DNA from: Dermanyssus gallinae | Taxonomy: Eukaryota > Arthropoda > Arachnida > Mesostigmata > Dermanyssidae | Assembly (NCBI GenBank): GCA_003439945.1 | Contig: QVRM01006416.1 | Span: 1,894,501 to 1,958,500, forward strand | Length of the DNA: 64,000 nt | Direction of reading: 5' to 3' | Part shown: positions 24,380 to 36,027 of the stretch, one piece after another | Layout: each line of letters begins with the position of its first letter | How positions within the stretch are numbered: the first letter of the stretch is position 1 | Position numbers and translations under genes: made by a program | Notes under the pieces: model-generated | Told to the model about the DNA's origin: nothing | The model's input: only the letters and a program-made list of their open reading frames with translations | The model's database searches: none

Positions 24380-27000
24380 TTAGGTTATTTAGTTGCACAT
24401 AGATTATTGACGTTGGCTCGGTTATGCTACGGCATAAAGGGGAGACCCTTGCCCGTGGGCAATGAACCAATTATTGATGAAGCGTTTCCGCGTTGGATTT
24501 CAACCGATATTCTTTGTAGCAAGACCTGCCCTGCCCTTCTATCGCTGGTTGACGCAGCGACTCTGGATCCCAGCTCCGTCAGAAAGCTCCTTGTGATTTT
24601 TCCCATTTGGCCTAATGTCTCAAAGGCGATTGGTTGAACAATGAAGTTTTGCTCCAGTTCCCGATACTTTGCCAACTTGCGATCTTTAACCAGGCGAGCG
24701 GCTGCTCCGACTTCCCGGCTGGTATGGCGAGCATACGAAGCGGTCAACGACCTTCATTCTATGGAACTAGCGTCAGGCCGTCCGGACGCAGTTAGCTGTT
24801 GGCTGACAGACCGACTGGCTCTTTTACTGCAGGTATGTGGGCTCATTGCACTGCGCGGTGTACTATGTCGATCAAAGCCGCATGCCTTGAGAACCTACCG
24901 GCGCTCCTCTTGCAAGCCAGAGCATGCTCACAATTAGAAGACACCGGTAGGTCACATCTTGCGCAGTTATGTGCGAAGCAGACTGGCATCGCAGGCCGGA
25001 GACGATGCGAAGTGTGGTATTGTCCAGCATCGTCCCCAGCTGCGGTGAGGGAATGGCCTGAAGCCATTTTCCGCTCATCGGATCGATCACGGCTCTCAGT
25101 CGCGCCTGTTCTTTAACGTTGTTCGCCTGAATCATGAACCGCTATTGGATCGACTTAACTACTTGCAAGTCCAAGACCGATTGTGAGATGCGCTCAGGCA
25201 ATGAACCCCACTTTTCTGCATAGTAGCGGCAAGCTTGTTCCGACTGGGCGATGAAGCTTGTGTAGACATCCGGTGGTGCGATCCCTGACACTAAAGTCTC
25301 GGCGTCTTTAGAGACCCGAAGTAGGCAGAAATGTTAACCTGCAAAGCCATGCGAATCCCCATTTCCCCTACGGACGTTGGGAGCGAAGCTTGTAACTACG
25401 AGGTTTGCCTAAGCTGAACGATTAGGATACTTTGAAGGGTACTTCGCAAGGTTTCGCCGAACGATTGAAGCAGATCCGGTTCGATATAGGCTCGTAAGCA
25501 ACGCAAGAGGTGCATCAGCCTCGGGGTTGACAAACTCACGCGAAGCAGGTAGGGGGCTGGATGAGCGTCCAAGAGTCGCAGTCGAGAGCACCCGCGTACA
25601 GGGTCAGAGTCTTTTAAAGTTAAAGATACGCCAATAGAGTTGTCGAGGATTGGCGCCCCTAAAAGCTCGAGTTCGTGATCAGCAATTAACCTGGCATCTG
25701 GTAGAAGATTGCGCACCATTTAAAGCATGAAGCCGAGATGAGGGGCTCTTTAAAAAAGAAAGGAAATCTCGCATTTGACATCGTTCAACTTGAGTCCAGA
25801 GACCGCCTCGAACTCAATTACCTCGGCAATGTCCTTCTGCACCGCCGGGGCGTCACCGGCGAGAGTGCCGTCGCCCAGAAACCAAGGTCGAAGTTCGAAA
25901 GAAAGGCGTACTTGAAGTTCATGAATAGCAATGCAAAATAAAGCGGGGCCTTGTTAAACACCGGAGCATGTATCGATAAATTCTCCCTGCCAAATTAACT
26001 TGCTTTGAAGCCTGTACATCTGGTACACAAGTCGAGGAAGGTGGGACCGCACAGCCTTAAGCAAGTGGTCTCGACTGAGTGTGTTAAAGGTGTTTTTAAA
26101 GACTAGCTAGACGAGCACCTTGTCTGGAGCACTCCTACTGTGGTCAACGAATGCCCGTGTTGCATGGACGGCTGCTTCCACACCTCCCCTTATTCTGCAG
26201 CCAAGCGGATGCGGAGAAATCATCACCACGATGTCTGACATGGTTCTTCTGATTATGATTTTTCCGACTAAGCGGCGCAAAGTCAGGCCGACGGCAATGA
26301 GTCTAATGCCACTATCTTTTTTGCGCAAGGCAATAAGCGAGGTGCCGTAGAATACAGGTAGCACGAAATCAGGCAACATACCATTAATAGCAAGATTGAC
26401 AAAGCGTACTAGGCTTAGAAGAAGTCGATTCTTCTCGCCGTCTCTGCCGATAGGGTCCTTCAAATGACGCGGCCGAAGGCCATCAGGGCCGCCGCCAAAG
26501 CTGTTGGCGGACGTTTGTCCAGGAGCGCCAGCCTCGTTTCGGCAGAGAGCGGCGCTACTGGATAAAAGGACCCTTGCTGCAGAGAAAACATCCCCAAGAG
26601 CAAGCTTGCCCTGCACTACACGAACCATCGTAGGGCTGTTGTGCGACGAACATTCTTGCCGACTAAGTAATGTTGAAGCATATGGGTTAGCTTTAGAATC
26701 CCGCTCGGAATCGGTTAAGATTCTCGCGTAGTATCAAGGTGAGAGTGCGGCCGCGTCCCTTCTGGGATGGTATGCAGAATACTGCAGTTGGGAATTGCAA
26801 TACTCTTTTATATGAATCTCTGTTTGCCGTTGAGCAGACCTCATTGATCAGAGTTGCAAGTTCCAGAGACATGTTGTCGCGAATACCCCACGGTACACAG
26901 GAAATGATTTTAGATGCGCTCTTGATTTTAGACGTCATGAGGATAACATCATGCAGTAACGCCTGAGTTGGTGTACTTGCAACCAAACTTGCATGGGGTA
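24380..27000 (-). mobile_element. RT/nuclease-family retroelement, longest copy (B)
   Basis: Reading downward from 26986, an N-terminal segment (LATLINEV...VLQFPTAVF) is followed by GGGPDGLRPRHLKDPIG, LIALRKKDSGIRLIAVG, RRLVGKIII and GCRIRGGVEAAVHATRAF, which are RT motifs 0-3. Motif A reads LVFKNTFNTL (Asp replaced by Val) and motif C reads FLGDGTL (first Asp replaced by Gly, about 25868-25882). Farther on come [10 protein letters not shown], a Cys/His segment (CARCDLPVS...[13 protein letters not shown]), PDGLTLVP and the C-terminal IAFETLGQMGK...LLQRISVEIQRGNAS. Stops and shifts are present throughout. I recognise this as a widespread invertebrate RT plus C-terminal nuclease-like family, but cannot name its clade. 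Both catalytic aspartate losses show that it is inactive. Confidence 0.82.
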
Positions 27001-27088
27001 CGTCTCTCGTAGGAAGACTCGGACCGTTGCTTGTGCGACTTGAAGACTAATATAAAAGGCTGGTTATCTGTACAGCCATTACACTCTT

Positions 27089-27094
<6 letters not shown>

Positions 27095-27151
<57 letters not shown>
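27095..27151. repeat. (TA)n microsatellite
   Basis: About 57 bases of pure TA just beyond the 5' side of RT/nuclease copy B. Confidence 0.97.
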
Positions 27152-27153
<2 letters not shown>

Positions 27154-27885
27154 GAAAACTATAATAGAATAGATAAAAACAATACAAACATAAATCCTTC
27201 TTTTGTCCGCGAGTATAGCTCTCTTCGTTAGTCGCGTAGTCACAACCATCACACCCTGCGGACGCGATCAAAAGGTACGCGCTCATATGTCGAATAATAG
27301 AGAAAGACACAGACGTGCAAGTGCCAAAACTTGCTGACAGAAACCAGAAGCAATTTACAATAGCTATCACGTGTAGGTAGCTGCAAGCAAATTTAGTGAA
27401 CGACTGAACCCGTCTGTCTTTCTCAAGGGTATTACCGCCTGTGCCGCCCCCAACTGCAAAGCAATTGAGACAAATACATGGCATACAAGTCAGACCACAC
27501 CCGGAGAGCTTTTGACAACTCTATCAAAATGTCGGCGATAGAACATCGAATCGCTTGGTCACTCTTATATTGAACTGCAAGGGAGAACATAGTTAGCAAT
27601 TATTACATGTTGTTGTTAACACAAGCCTTCGAAACCGACCCCCTTAAAACGCCCTTCCTCTTGCGTGGTTCTAGACTCCCCTTTTCGTAGGAAAGCATAT
27701 TGAGCATCACCGGCATTGAAACTCGTTAACCATTGCTGCTGCTTCTCCAGTGAAACAGAGCTGTTGTTGGCTTTACTGTGACTGTTAACTTATCATGCCC
27801 TGCCGTTTCAAAGGAAAACGTCGTTTTCATTGTCGACGGATAAGTTGCAAATAATCATAATAATCTAATAATAATAATAATAATG
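27152..27885. other. No recognisable feature
   Basis: No coding family or repeat was identified, except a short AAT run at 27866-27885. Confidence 0.5.
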
Positions 27886-27887
27886 TC

Positions 27888-28134
27888 GAAAATACTCTGG
27901 CGTTGGTTATCCGCACCATTTTTGTCCGTTGGCTTCGAAACAATGGGAGGGCCAGGCCCGCTTACACTGAAATTAATTTAGCGCGTGGGAAGAAGCCTTA
28001 ATTTCTCCACGGGAGACTCGAGAGCATCGGCATTTTTACGTCAGAGGCTGTCGCTCGACATTCAACGAGGAAACGCAGTATCTGTTCGGGGCACATTGTC
28101 GAAGTGGGCTAATCCTAGGTTAGAGAACCTGTAA
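27888..28134 (+). mobile_element. RT/nuclease family, C-terminal fragment (copy C)
   Basis: The plus-strand frame reads GFETMGGPGPLTLKLI, one stop (TAG), then VGRSLNFSTGDSRASAFL and RQRLSLDIQRGNAVSVRGTL, and ends at TAA 28132-28134. This matches the terminal domain of copy B (FETLG, QRISVEIQRGNAS). The rest of the element is missing, consistent with the 5' truncation usual for target-primed retrotransposons. Its orientation is opposite to copy B. Confidence 0.8.
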
Positions 28135-29665
28135 CTACACGTTAACGCGGAAACAGTTGTTCATAATAATAATGTAAGTATAGCTGGTGGTAAAGTAAGG
28201 CTGGTGCTTGTGGTACGGCTAAGTTTTTTGTCGTGGTAATAATGCCGGCTGTTACGGATGTGGTTTTTATCTTTGTTATTTTGTTATTACTTTTCATTGA
28301 AATGTTTATCGCAGTAAAAATTTGATTTGTCGTTATGATTTGTGCTGGTGATAACGGTCATGTGCTGGTGGATGGGAAGCGCTAACGGCATTGCCGCTTA
28401 GTTCATCTGTTGTTTCATGGGTGCACTTTTATCTAGAAAGTTCTGCGCGTTCGTGTGATTTTACTGCTACTATTTCAACATCTCTTAATAAATGATTAAT
28501 GACGCTAATTGACTTCATTCGGTCGGACAGAATACGTTGTCTTAGTAAAATCAAAATGTATTTGAGATTTATATATGATATATGGTATTTATATGATCGA
28601 GCACTAAGCATAAGGCAATGAGTTGCCTCATCGCTTGTTACAAGTGCATTATTATGATAGATGAGTTAATCTTTCACCATTAGCAGACATCTTCTGCAAT
28701 GAATCACTTTAATTAGAACAATAATGTATACCATACCATACCTGCAGTGACCTTTGGCGAAGCGCCGACCAACAAGTAATAGGATGATTGAAAAAACACG
28801 AAAACCATTGGTAAGTGCTTCAAATATTTTAATTATGAGACGGACGCTCACTTACGGTACAGTATAATTTAATCCTTTCTCATTTTTAATAATAAATAAA
28901 ATTTAATTTTAAAGTATACTATTAGCACAGATGTTTCAAATGCGCTGCTGGTTGCTGGTATGCTTGGTGGGAGCGCATTTACTAACTTAGAACAATAGAA
29001 ATACGCAGAAATCATGCCGACGGGGCATTGCAAACATATCTCATGCAGACACGGTGGCAAGGTATAGGGATAACTACGGAGAGGATTTGCTCGCATTGAA
29101 GACGGCAATACGATAAAACGTTAACAACGTTTTAATGTGAATTATATATCATGCCATAACGTGCCCTAATACATAACATGGCACACGTTCACATGGCAAT
29201 GTGAAAAGTGGAGCTGGGGTCTATTGGGGTCTGGGTATATAGTCGTCTGCCAGGGTCGAGCGAAACAAGTAAGCACTTTATCTGCAAAGCTGCCGCATTT
29301 ACTGATCGTTATTAATTAACGTATATGAGCAGACAGCGTCTGACAGCGGCGACGTCATTTATAGATGGTGTAAGGTCAACAGCAACAGGGTAGACCACAG
29401 TTCTTTTTTTTTCTGGCATTAAGGCGTTCACACGTAACTCACTCATTTTATGAACGCCGGCCAAGAATAGGAAAACACTACCGTTAGCCACCGCAACAGC
29501 AAGTAAACTTCTACTATGTAGTAAATAGGCAGGTATAAAGTACGAATGTATGCGCGCGTTCACAACGTGAAACGGAATAACCGCCAAAAGGCCCGTGGAA
29601 ACGGCAGTGGGATGGACACATTCACAGAAGTATACGGGTTATTAGCTATTTATTTGCATGATGAG

Positions 29666-29743
<78 letters not shown>

Positions 29744-30530
29744 CTCGTCCCACAGCACCGGGTGCTTCTCAACGCTTGAATACTACACGCATCAAGCCTA
29801 ACGTCGCACATGGACGAGCCGCAGCACTGGTGTTGTTACTATTGCTATCATTTTAAAGCGGGAGATAATTGTGTATACATTTGCGATAAAGTTACGCATG
29901 TCCAAACATTGTTTCTATGTGTGCATAGGGTAAAGTACACCTAAGCTGTTGACGTAGTAAGAACCCCCCCCCCCTTCTGCACAAAGCGACTGCATACTCT
30001 AGGTGATCATATTATTCACACATTTCGTGAGATATTTGATTGCTGGCACATACGTAAAAAATTGTATTTATACCTACATCAAACAGTTTATTTGTAGAGT
30101 TTTTTTTTTATTCCAATAGAGCTTTCGGGGCACGTCGGCCGTCGAATGTACTCTCTGCGGCAATAATCTGTGTACACTATTAGCTCCATCTAGTGTACAT
30201 ATGGGCGAACGGTAGATGAACCACAATCATAGAACACATTCAGATAATTCTACGTCATGGCTCTTGGTAGTAGAGCATATTGTATTGTAAATAATCTTCA
30301 CAGATTTTGCCAACCGAAGTAAATAGAAAAATAATTTTAGTTCAGAGGTTGCGAGCATGACAAGGTTGTTTACAAACGCTGTAGAGGGTATACGTATATG
30401 TATGAATTCCTAATATATGCATATATTATTTATATATATGTATATATAAATATCTTTTTTTACATACACATTTTTTGGGTAACTTATGCTTTTTATTTCT
30501 CAGGAGAACGGGTAAGATTATATATATATA
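28135..30530. other. No recognisable gene
   Basis: Only microsatellites stand out: TA tracts at 29669-29742, a C run near 29965-29975, and short TA runs near 30405-30440 and 30520-30541. Confidence 0.5.
29669..29742. repeat. (TA)n microsatellite
   Basis: Two TA tracts separated by a GTC interruption near 29710. Confidence 0.96.
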
Positions 30531-30540
30531 TATATATATA

Positions 30541-30623
30541 TGGTAAATGCCGGAGTGGATTAAAATTAGCCATGACATGAAAAAACCGTACACGGGCAAT
30601 TGCCTTACGGAAGATCTTGAAAA

Positions 30624-30640
<17 letters not shown>
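30541..30640 (+). mobile_element. SINE family 2 fragment
   Basis: GGTAAATGCCGGAGTGGATT, followed by a CCATGA word and an A run, parallels positions 4150-4200 of the SINE-like unit at 4045-4258. The promoter half is absent. It is sandwiched between two TA tracts. Confidence 0.5.

Positions 30641-30692
<52 letters not shown>
30629..30692. repeat. (TA)n microsatellite
   Basis: About 64 bases of TA following the A-rich end of the SINE family 2 fragment. Confidence 0.96.
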
Positions 30693-30696
<4 letters not shown>

Positions 30697-30699
30697 CAG

Positions 30700-31252
30700 A
30701 ACAAAGATTTGCTAGGCCAAAGGGTTCAGAAATAGCTGTAGTTCTCAGACGAGACAAAAACACCTCGTGTATAGACGGCGCACACCTATGCGATCCGGCA
30801 GTCGACTTGCAGGACGATACAAAGATGAAGAAAATACTCTATTGGCGAGAAGTTGCGCTAATGGTTCTTCGGCGCGTTTGCAGGAACGTGAAATAAGCGC
30901 ATGTCGCTGTTCGGCGCCGCCATTAAGACGGCACAAAGACGCCATGCGTTGTCTGGTTCAACTGCTTAAATCTACTGCCGCTACAACGACAACTACTAGC
31001 TATATACTTGTTGCTACGGTTGCTATATCGATCTGGGTTTTCATGGGTCACCTTGCGACGTAACCTCGCCGGGCCGAGTCTTTATCTACCTGCCGACTTT
31101 GACTGACAGTTTTGTCATGAAACCTTTCTCGCTCCTCCACCTCCATTACCTGCATATTAGTTCGACCACCGCTGCATCAGAACTAATCTCACAATGGATG
31201 AGACAGTAAAAGACAGGTGCTGGCCAACCTTTTGCCCACAGGCAGGCGGCTC

Positions 31253-31289
<37 letters not shown>

Positions 31290-31790
31290 TCTGTGAAAGA
31301 CAGAATCAATTGTGCCATTGATTAGTTTATACATTGACTACTCATTACTATTAATATACGAAAGGTATAGACAGCGAATCCCGTTATTAGGTAGCGGTCC
31401 ATACAGTTTAGGCCCTCCAGGCATTCGACTTCAGCGTGTGTGCCTTGTAGAACAGCACGTCGTCATTGTTAGCCAGCCATTGACCCCACTCATAAATGTA
31501 GTCGTAGTTGATCGCTTCTATCCTCGGGCGATTGTTGGTCCTCTAAGGGGCCTGTACGAGGATGGGCGTAGAGGCTAATAAATACACTAGCTGATAACGG
31601 CCAGTGTAACGCAACACAAAGACTTTCTTTAAGAATTTGGCTCTAATGCCGTCAAGGGCTCGGAGGTGGTTCTTCTTAGTTAGATAAGGCCAGATCTGGG
31701 CTGTTGGCGCTATCTTTAGATCGAAGAGACCAACGGATATCTCTACTGACAGCTTGTGAGCTCAGACACCCCATCAACGGACAGCAATCC
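30700..31790. other. No recognisable gene
   Basis: It contains a TA tract at 31257-31285 and short overlapping open frames. It may include the degraded 3' part of the LINE fragment that follows, but no motif supports this. Confidence 0.45.
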
Positions 31791-31798
31791 CTTACGGA

Positions 31799-32090
31799 CT
31801 ATTTCTTCCACGCGCTTGGAAAACGTCGTTCTCTCTGCAACTTCATTGCTCTTGTTTTATTTAAATTAAATTGCAGGGAGTTGCGGTCGGCGTAATGCTG
31901 CAATTGTCTGGTCAGTTCAGCATCGTTGCAGAATAAAATATGTATACATGTGTACTTTGTTCTACATGTATACCGCTTATTTCGTTTTGTTCGCAGGCCC
32001 ACATCGAATGACTTATTCGTGTGGCCCGAAAGATCACCAACGTTTGGCACTTCGGCCTTGCCTCCGGGGAGTCCTCTAATTGCCAAAAAC
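31799..32090 (-). mobile_element. LINE reverse transcriptase fragment
   Basis: The minus frame contains FCNDAELTRQLQHYADRNSL followed by QFNLNKTRAMKL. This resembles the stretch after RT motif C in Jockey/I/CR1-like LINEs, where a helix with two leucines precedes an LN-KT segment. The catalytic motif itself (YADD) is replaced by HILFCND or lost. The start of the frame shows no further homology. The fragment is small, so the assignment is moderate. Confidence 0.5.
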
Positions 32091-32455
32091 TTTCGCGTTG
32101 GATCTATGCCTTCGTTGGAAGAGTGGTTAGCTACTCTTTTCCGACAGTCTTCTCACTTAGACTGCACGGCGAGTCCTTAGGGAAACGTATAGCGTCCGTT
32201 ATTGTGCTTTCACCGTTTAATGCTCTTGCTACGTTAATGCTACCCCACCGCCGCCGATAGACCACAAATTCGACAACAACTCACAATTTGCTGCCGTAAA
32301 CGACGGTAGACTTGGCCTACGTCACAAATGCTCGCTTCTATTTGTGTCGACTCTATCAAGAACAGTATCGAACAGTCGCTCTCTTTTGCTAGCTTCAACA
32401 ATATTGATTCTTACGCGGCTGTTCATATATGTATATATATATATATATATATATA

Positions 32456-32484
32456 CGAGGTGTGTTCAAAAAGTATCGCGACTT
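32456..32484 (+). repeat. Left terminal inverted repeat of intact mariner
   Basis: It begins CGAGGTGTGTTCAAAAAGT, directly after TA at 32454-32455. It is identical over 29 positions to the reverse complement of 33746-33774. This is the transposase binding and cleavage end. Confidence 0.97.
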
Positions 32485-32658
32485 GAATTTTCGCGGGTTA
32501 CGTATATTCGAATTTCGATTTTTTGTGGCGTTATGTTGGTACTCATGTCTCTCACTTATGCCGACAAGCTCGGCCATTTTGAATGTTCACTTAATTGTTG
32601 ACAGCTGCTTTGCTTGCACGTGTTTTGGATCGTCTTCGATTTTTACCTATTCAAAAAA

Positions 32659-33720
32659 ATGGATCAAAGAACCTGTATCAAATTTTGTGTGAAAAACGAA
32701 ATTAAGTGCGCGGATGCATTCCGAATGTTGACTGTGGCATACGGAGAAGCTACCTTGGACCGAAGCAACGTTTATCGGTGGTACAAAATGTTCTCAGAAG
32801 GCCGAGAAGATGTGAACGACGAAGAGCGTGCCGGACGCCCGAGCACTTCAACAACAGACGAAAAAATTAATGAAGTGGAGAAAATGGTATTGGCCAATCG
32901 TCGAATCACCGTTAGAGAAGTTGCTGAGGACCTAAACATATCGATTGGCTCGTGCCATTCGATTTTTATCAATGATTTGGGCATGAGACGGGTCGCCGCG
33001 AAATTCGTACCAAAATTGCTCAATTGCGACCAAAAACAGCATCGCATGAACATTGCTAATGAGATGTTGGACTCTGTCCGCGACGACCCAAATTTGCTCC
33101 AGAGGGTCATAACTGGTGACGAATCGTGGGTTTATGGTTATGACGTGGAAACCAAAGCTCAATCATCTCAATGGAAGCTGCCGCACGAACCAAGACCGAA
33201 AAAAGCGCGCCAAGTTCGGTCAAATGTGAAAGTTTTGCTGACAGTTTTCTTCGATTGCAGGGGCGTGGTGCATCATGAGTTCTTGCCACAGGGTAGAACG
33301 GTCAATAAGGAATATTACCTGCAAGTTATGCGCAATTTGCGCGAAGCAATCCGCCAGAAACGCCCGGATTTGTGGAAGAACAAAAATTGGCTTTTGCACC
33401 ACGATAACGCCCTTGCTCACACATCGTTGCTTGTGCGCGAGTTTTTGGCCAAAAACAACACACTAATGATGCCGCAGCCACCGTATTCCCCAGATCTGGC
33501 CCCCTGTGACTTTTTCTTGTTCCCTAAACTGAAGAGGCCCATGAAAGGACGACGTTACGCTACGCTTGACGAGATAAAGACGGCATCGAAGGAGGAGCTG
33601 AACAAGATAAAAAAAAATGGTTTTTTGAAGTGCTTCGAAGATTGGAAAAACCTTTGGCACAAGTGTATAATATCTCATGGGGATTACTTTGAAGGGGACA
33701 AAATAGATATTCATGAATAA
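32659..33720 (+). CDS. Mariner transposase, 353 aa, uninterrupted
   Basis: This enzyme would bind the 29-bp ends and cut and paste the element into TA sites in the nucleus. I chose ATG 32659 (MDQRTCIKFC) because mariner transposases of about 345-355 residues start near this segment. An in-frame ATG at 32614 would add 15 hydrophobic residues with no family support. Visible features are an N-terminal paired-like HTH (residues about 5-50), GRPSTSTTDEKI linker (59-70), a second HTH (about 80-105), KFVPKLL in place of WVPHEL (115-121), and the catalytic DD34D triad: D154 in TGDESWVYGYD, D249 in HHDNALAHTS and D284 in YSPDLAPCD. The spacing between D249 and D284 is exactly 34 residues. The C-terminus CFEDWKNLWHKCI is typical. 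There is no stop or frameshift. Confidence 0.96.
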   Translation: MDQRTCIKFCVKNEIKCADAFRMLTVAYGEATLDRSNVYRWYKMFSEGREDVNDEERAGRPSTSTTDEKINEVEKMVLANRRITVREVAEDLNISIGSCHSIFINDLGMRRVAAKFVPKLLNCDQKQHRMNIANEMLDSVRDDPNLLQRVITGDESWVYGYDVETKAQSSQWKLPHEPRPKKARQVRSNVKVLLTVFFDCRGVVHHEFLPQGRTVNKEYYLQVMRNLREAIRQKRPDLWKNKNWLLHHDNALAHTSLLVREFLAKNNTLMMPQPPYSPDLAPCDFFLFPKLKRPMKGRRYATLDEIKTASKEELNKIKKNGFLKCFEDWKNLWHKCIISHGDYFEGDKIDIHE

Positions 33721-33745
33721 ATGAATAATTTTTGAAAAAACACAA

Positions 33746-33774
33746 AAGTCGCGATACTTTTTGAACACACCTCG
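33746..33774 (-). repeat. Right terminal inverted repeat of intact mariner
   Basis: The reverse complement of the left repeat, 29 of 29 positions, followed by TA at 33775-33776. It begins 26 bases after the transposase stop codon. Confidence 0.97.
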
Positions 33775-33882
33775 TATATATATTTTACCAGCTCACAAAT
33801 GCTATTTACACATCTGATAGTTCTAACAAATGTATGGATCATCAGATAGTTCTATAAATGTAGTGAAGGTACTCGGGTCGGG

Positions 33883-33978
33883 TCATTCTTATAGATTTTC
33901 GCACATCGCGTTTGAAACGTTGGGTGGCCCAGGTCCGTTGGTAGCGCAGCTACTGCAAACGGTCTATAAACTTATATA
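33883..33978 (+). mobile_element. RT/nuclease family, small fragment (copy D)
   Basis: The plus frame reads SHIAFETLGGPGPLVAQLL and then QTVYKLI before a stop. It parallels FETMGGPGPLTLKL in copy C and IAFETLG in copy B. Only about 30 codons are recognisable, 109 bases beyond the intact mariner. Confidence 0.6.
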
Positions 33979-34262
33979 AAATAAAATCTTATTTGTATAG
34001 ACGCTAAGCCTATTTATGCGTATTCTGTATATATATATATTTATATGTGATGCATCGTGCCAATGAAAATTAACTCAAGCTAGGTCTGTTTCTAAATGTT
34101 TACAAATTCTTCAACTACCTCACAGGCTCTTCAGAAACAAAGATGACTTGTCTAGATTGCCTGTCTCCCATAGAAACCAGACACATTCAACATTATACAG
34201 TTAAATGTATATAAACGTGAATATCCCTATGTAAAAATGCATGTTTACATATGTGAATTCAC

Positions 34263-34264
<2 letters not shown>

Positions 34265-34319
<55 letters not shown>
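34265..34319. repeat. (TA)n microsatellite
   Basis: About 55 bases of pure TA. Confidence 0.97.
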
Positions 34320-34321
<2 letters not shown>

Positions 34322-34493
34322 TGTATAGGCATATAATGAGTGAAGTTTGTTCCGACGTAGGTGTTGTCACTGCTGGCTTTAGGCGGCTGTGTTGAGGCTG
34401 CGTTTGCGGGGGGAGGCTTGTAGCGTTATCAACGAGCGGAGACAATCATACGCTGAGCAGGCTGCCGCCGCCGCGACGTCAATGATGACGTCT

Positions 34494-34605
34494 ATGACTT
34501 CGATAATCATGATGATGATGATGGTGATGATAATGATGATGTTTGTGATGGTAATGATGATGTTAAACGTCACCATCATCATCATCATTATCATCAGCAT
34601 GATGA
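34494..34605. repeat. GAT/ATG trinucleotide-rich stretch
   Basis: Imperfect GAT repeats followed by CAT repeats from about 34570. The two halves are partly complementary and could fold back. The Met/Ile-rich frames here are artefacts. Confidence 0.85.
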
Positions 34606-34899
34606 CCTCTCTCTTGTGTAGGCTGTCGATTGCGCGGTGTCGATCCGCTCTTTCGATGGTTGTCCAGTGCACACTACAACGATTTTGCAACGAAATACTG
34701 TTCTTGCAACAGCTGCTGCTGCTGCTGCCATTGCTGACACTGCTACTGCTAATGGTGCTGCGTCCGCAATCGCGGTCCGTTATATCAAGCACAATACGTA
34801 TATCTCCACCTGGCAGACTTGAACATGTCGACTCGCCTCGCCTCGCTTCTTTAAGAAACTTGCCCCGATCTAAATGATGCTGCCGTTTGCTGTGGCAAC

Positions 34900-34970
34900 T
34901 GTTGTTTTTGTTGTTGTTGTTGTTGTTGTTTGTGGTGGTGACGACGACGACAACGACAACAACGACGAGC
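34900..34970. repeat. TTG / ACG-ACA trinucleotide array
   Basis: A TTG run is followed by GTGGTGACGACGACAACG. It yields poly-Val and Asn frames on the minus strand. Confidence 0.85.
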
Positions 34971-35185
34971 CTATTGCCTCTGTTGGCAGCGTTTAAAGTC
35001 GACCATAATGTGTGTTGCTCCAGCAGTATTTTCTCTCTGGGCACTCTTAATGCGACCGGTGCATAGCTATGTAATGTACCTGCTTTTCTCTGCGATCATC
35101 TATGTACACCATGTTTCATCTAGATATTTGTGCTAAAGAAAACCGTCGAACAACTATATCACATTTTTCCTGTTGATGCCGCATT

Positions 35186-35312
35186 GCTGTAGTTGTTGTT
35201 GTTGCTGTAGTTGTTGTTGTTGCTGCAGCTGTTGTTGTTGTCGTCGTCGTCGTCGTTGTTGTTGTTGTTGTTGTTGTTGTCCTTGTTGTTGTTGTTGTTG
35301 TTGTTGTTGCCG
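35186..35312. repeat. (TTG)n array with TCG interruption
   Basis: About 125 bases of TTG repeats containing a (TCG)n stretch near 35241-35255. The minus frame gives poly-Asn with Asp. Confidence 0.93.
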
Positions 35313-35515
35313 CTGATGTTTCTAATGTTGTTCATGCAGTTGATACTGCGGTTGCTGTTGTTTTTGGGGGCAGGCAACACAACTTGAATTATTGCTGCAT
35401 AAGAACTGGGCAGGAAGAAGAAGGCCAAGCTAATGTAAGCGTCTCAAATTCAATTACCCAACTCGTATGCCTTGGCGCCTTTCTCCACGTTCGTGTATCG
35501 TCGCTGCTGCAAGAA

Positions 35516-35534
35516 CAGCAACACCTGCTGCAGC

Positions 35535-35569
<35 letters not shown>

Positions 35570-35690
35570 CGACGACGACAACAACTACGACAGCAGCAAC
35601 AACATCAACTTTTACTACTACTACAATCACAACTGCGTTACGTGCTGTAGCATCAAAAGCGAAAAAAAGAAACAACAACAATAAGCAATA
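35516..35690. repeat. (CAA)n array
   Basis: CAG/CAA then CAA repeats with ACG interruption, the opposite strand sense to the TTG array 200 bases upstream. All six frames are open and low-complexity, so no polyglutamine protein should be inferred. Confidence 0.93.
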
Positions 35691-36027
35691 GCTGCGCCAG
35701 CAATAATGGCATCGTTGTTGTCGTCGTCGTGCCGAACGTATTTATCGCTCTCATTGACAATATCTCAATGCAGGCATCCATCTTGACCATTCGTCGCCTC
35801 ATTCTCGTTTCATTCAAGTTAGTCTGGGCTTTTTAACAAGTTGTGCCGCCGCAGAATCTGTTTGTCAGCATCTACAGCAACAACATTCGACGGCTGAGAG
35901 TCGAAGGCCTATGTCGAACCTACGTAGGTCGTGCAGTGGATAGGCGCGCTGTTTTGTGCGAGCTGGACCTGTGGACGTGCTACCGCTGCGTGTGGTAGTC
36001 CTCAAAAGCCCCAACATCAACAACGGT

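Larger units (their letters stand above)
32456..33774 (+). mobile_element. Intact mariner transposon (1,319 bp)
   Basis: The element has perfect 29-bp terminal inverted repeats (32456-32484 and 33746-33774), is flanked on both sides by the dinucleotide TA as expected for mariner insertion, and encloses one uninterrupted transposase gene. It lies in a TA microsatellite (TA repeats at about 32429-32455 on the left, a short TA run on the right). Untranslated parts are about 174 bases upstream and 25 bases between the stop codon and the right repeat. Length and layout are typical of a complete mariner. Nothing visible prevents it from being active. It is a different lineage from the dead copy at 18.7 kb. 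Confidence 0.97.

Noticed and set aside
32614..32658. Upstream in-frame ATG extending the mariner transposase by 15 residues
   Set aside because: The extra residues are hydrophobic and outside the normal family start. The ATG at 32659 gives the usual length.
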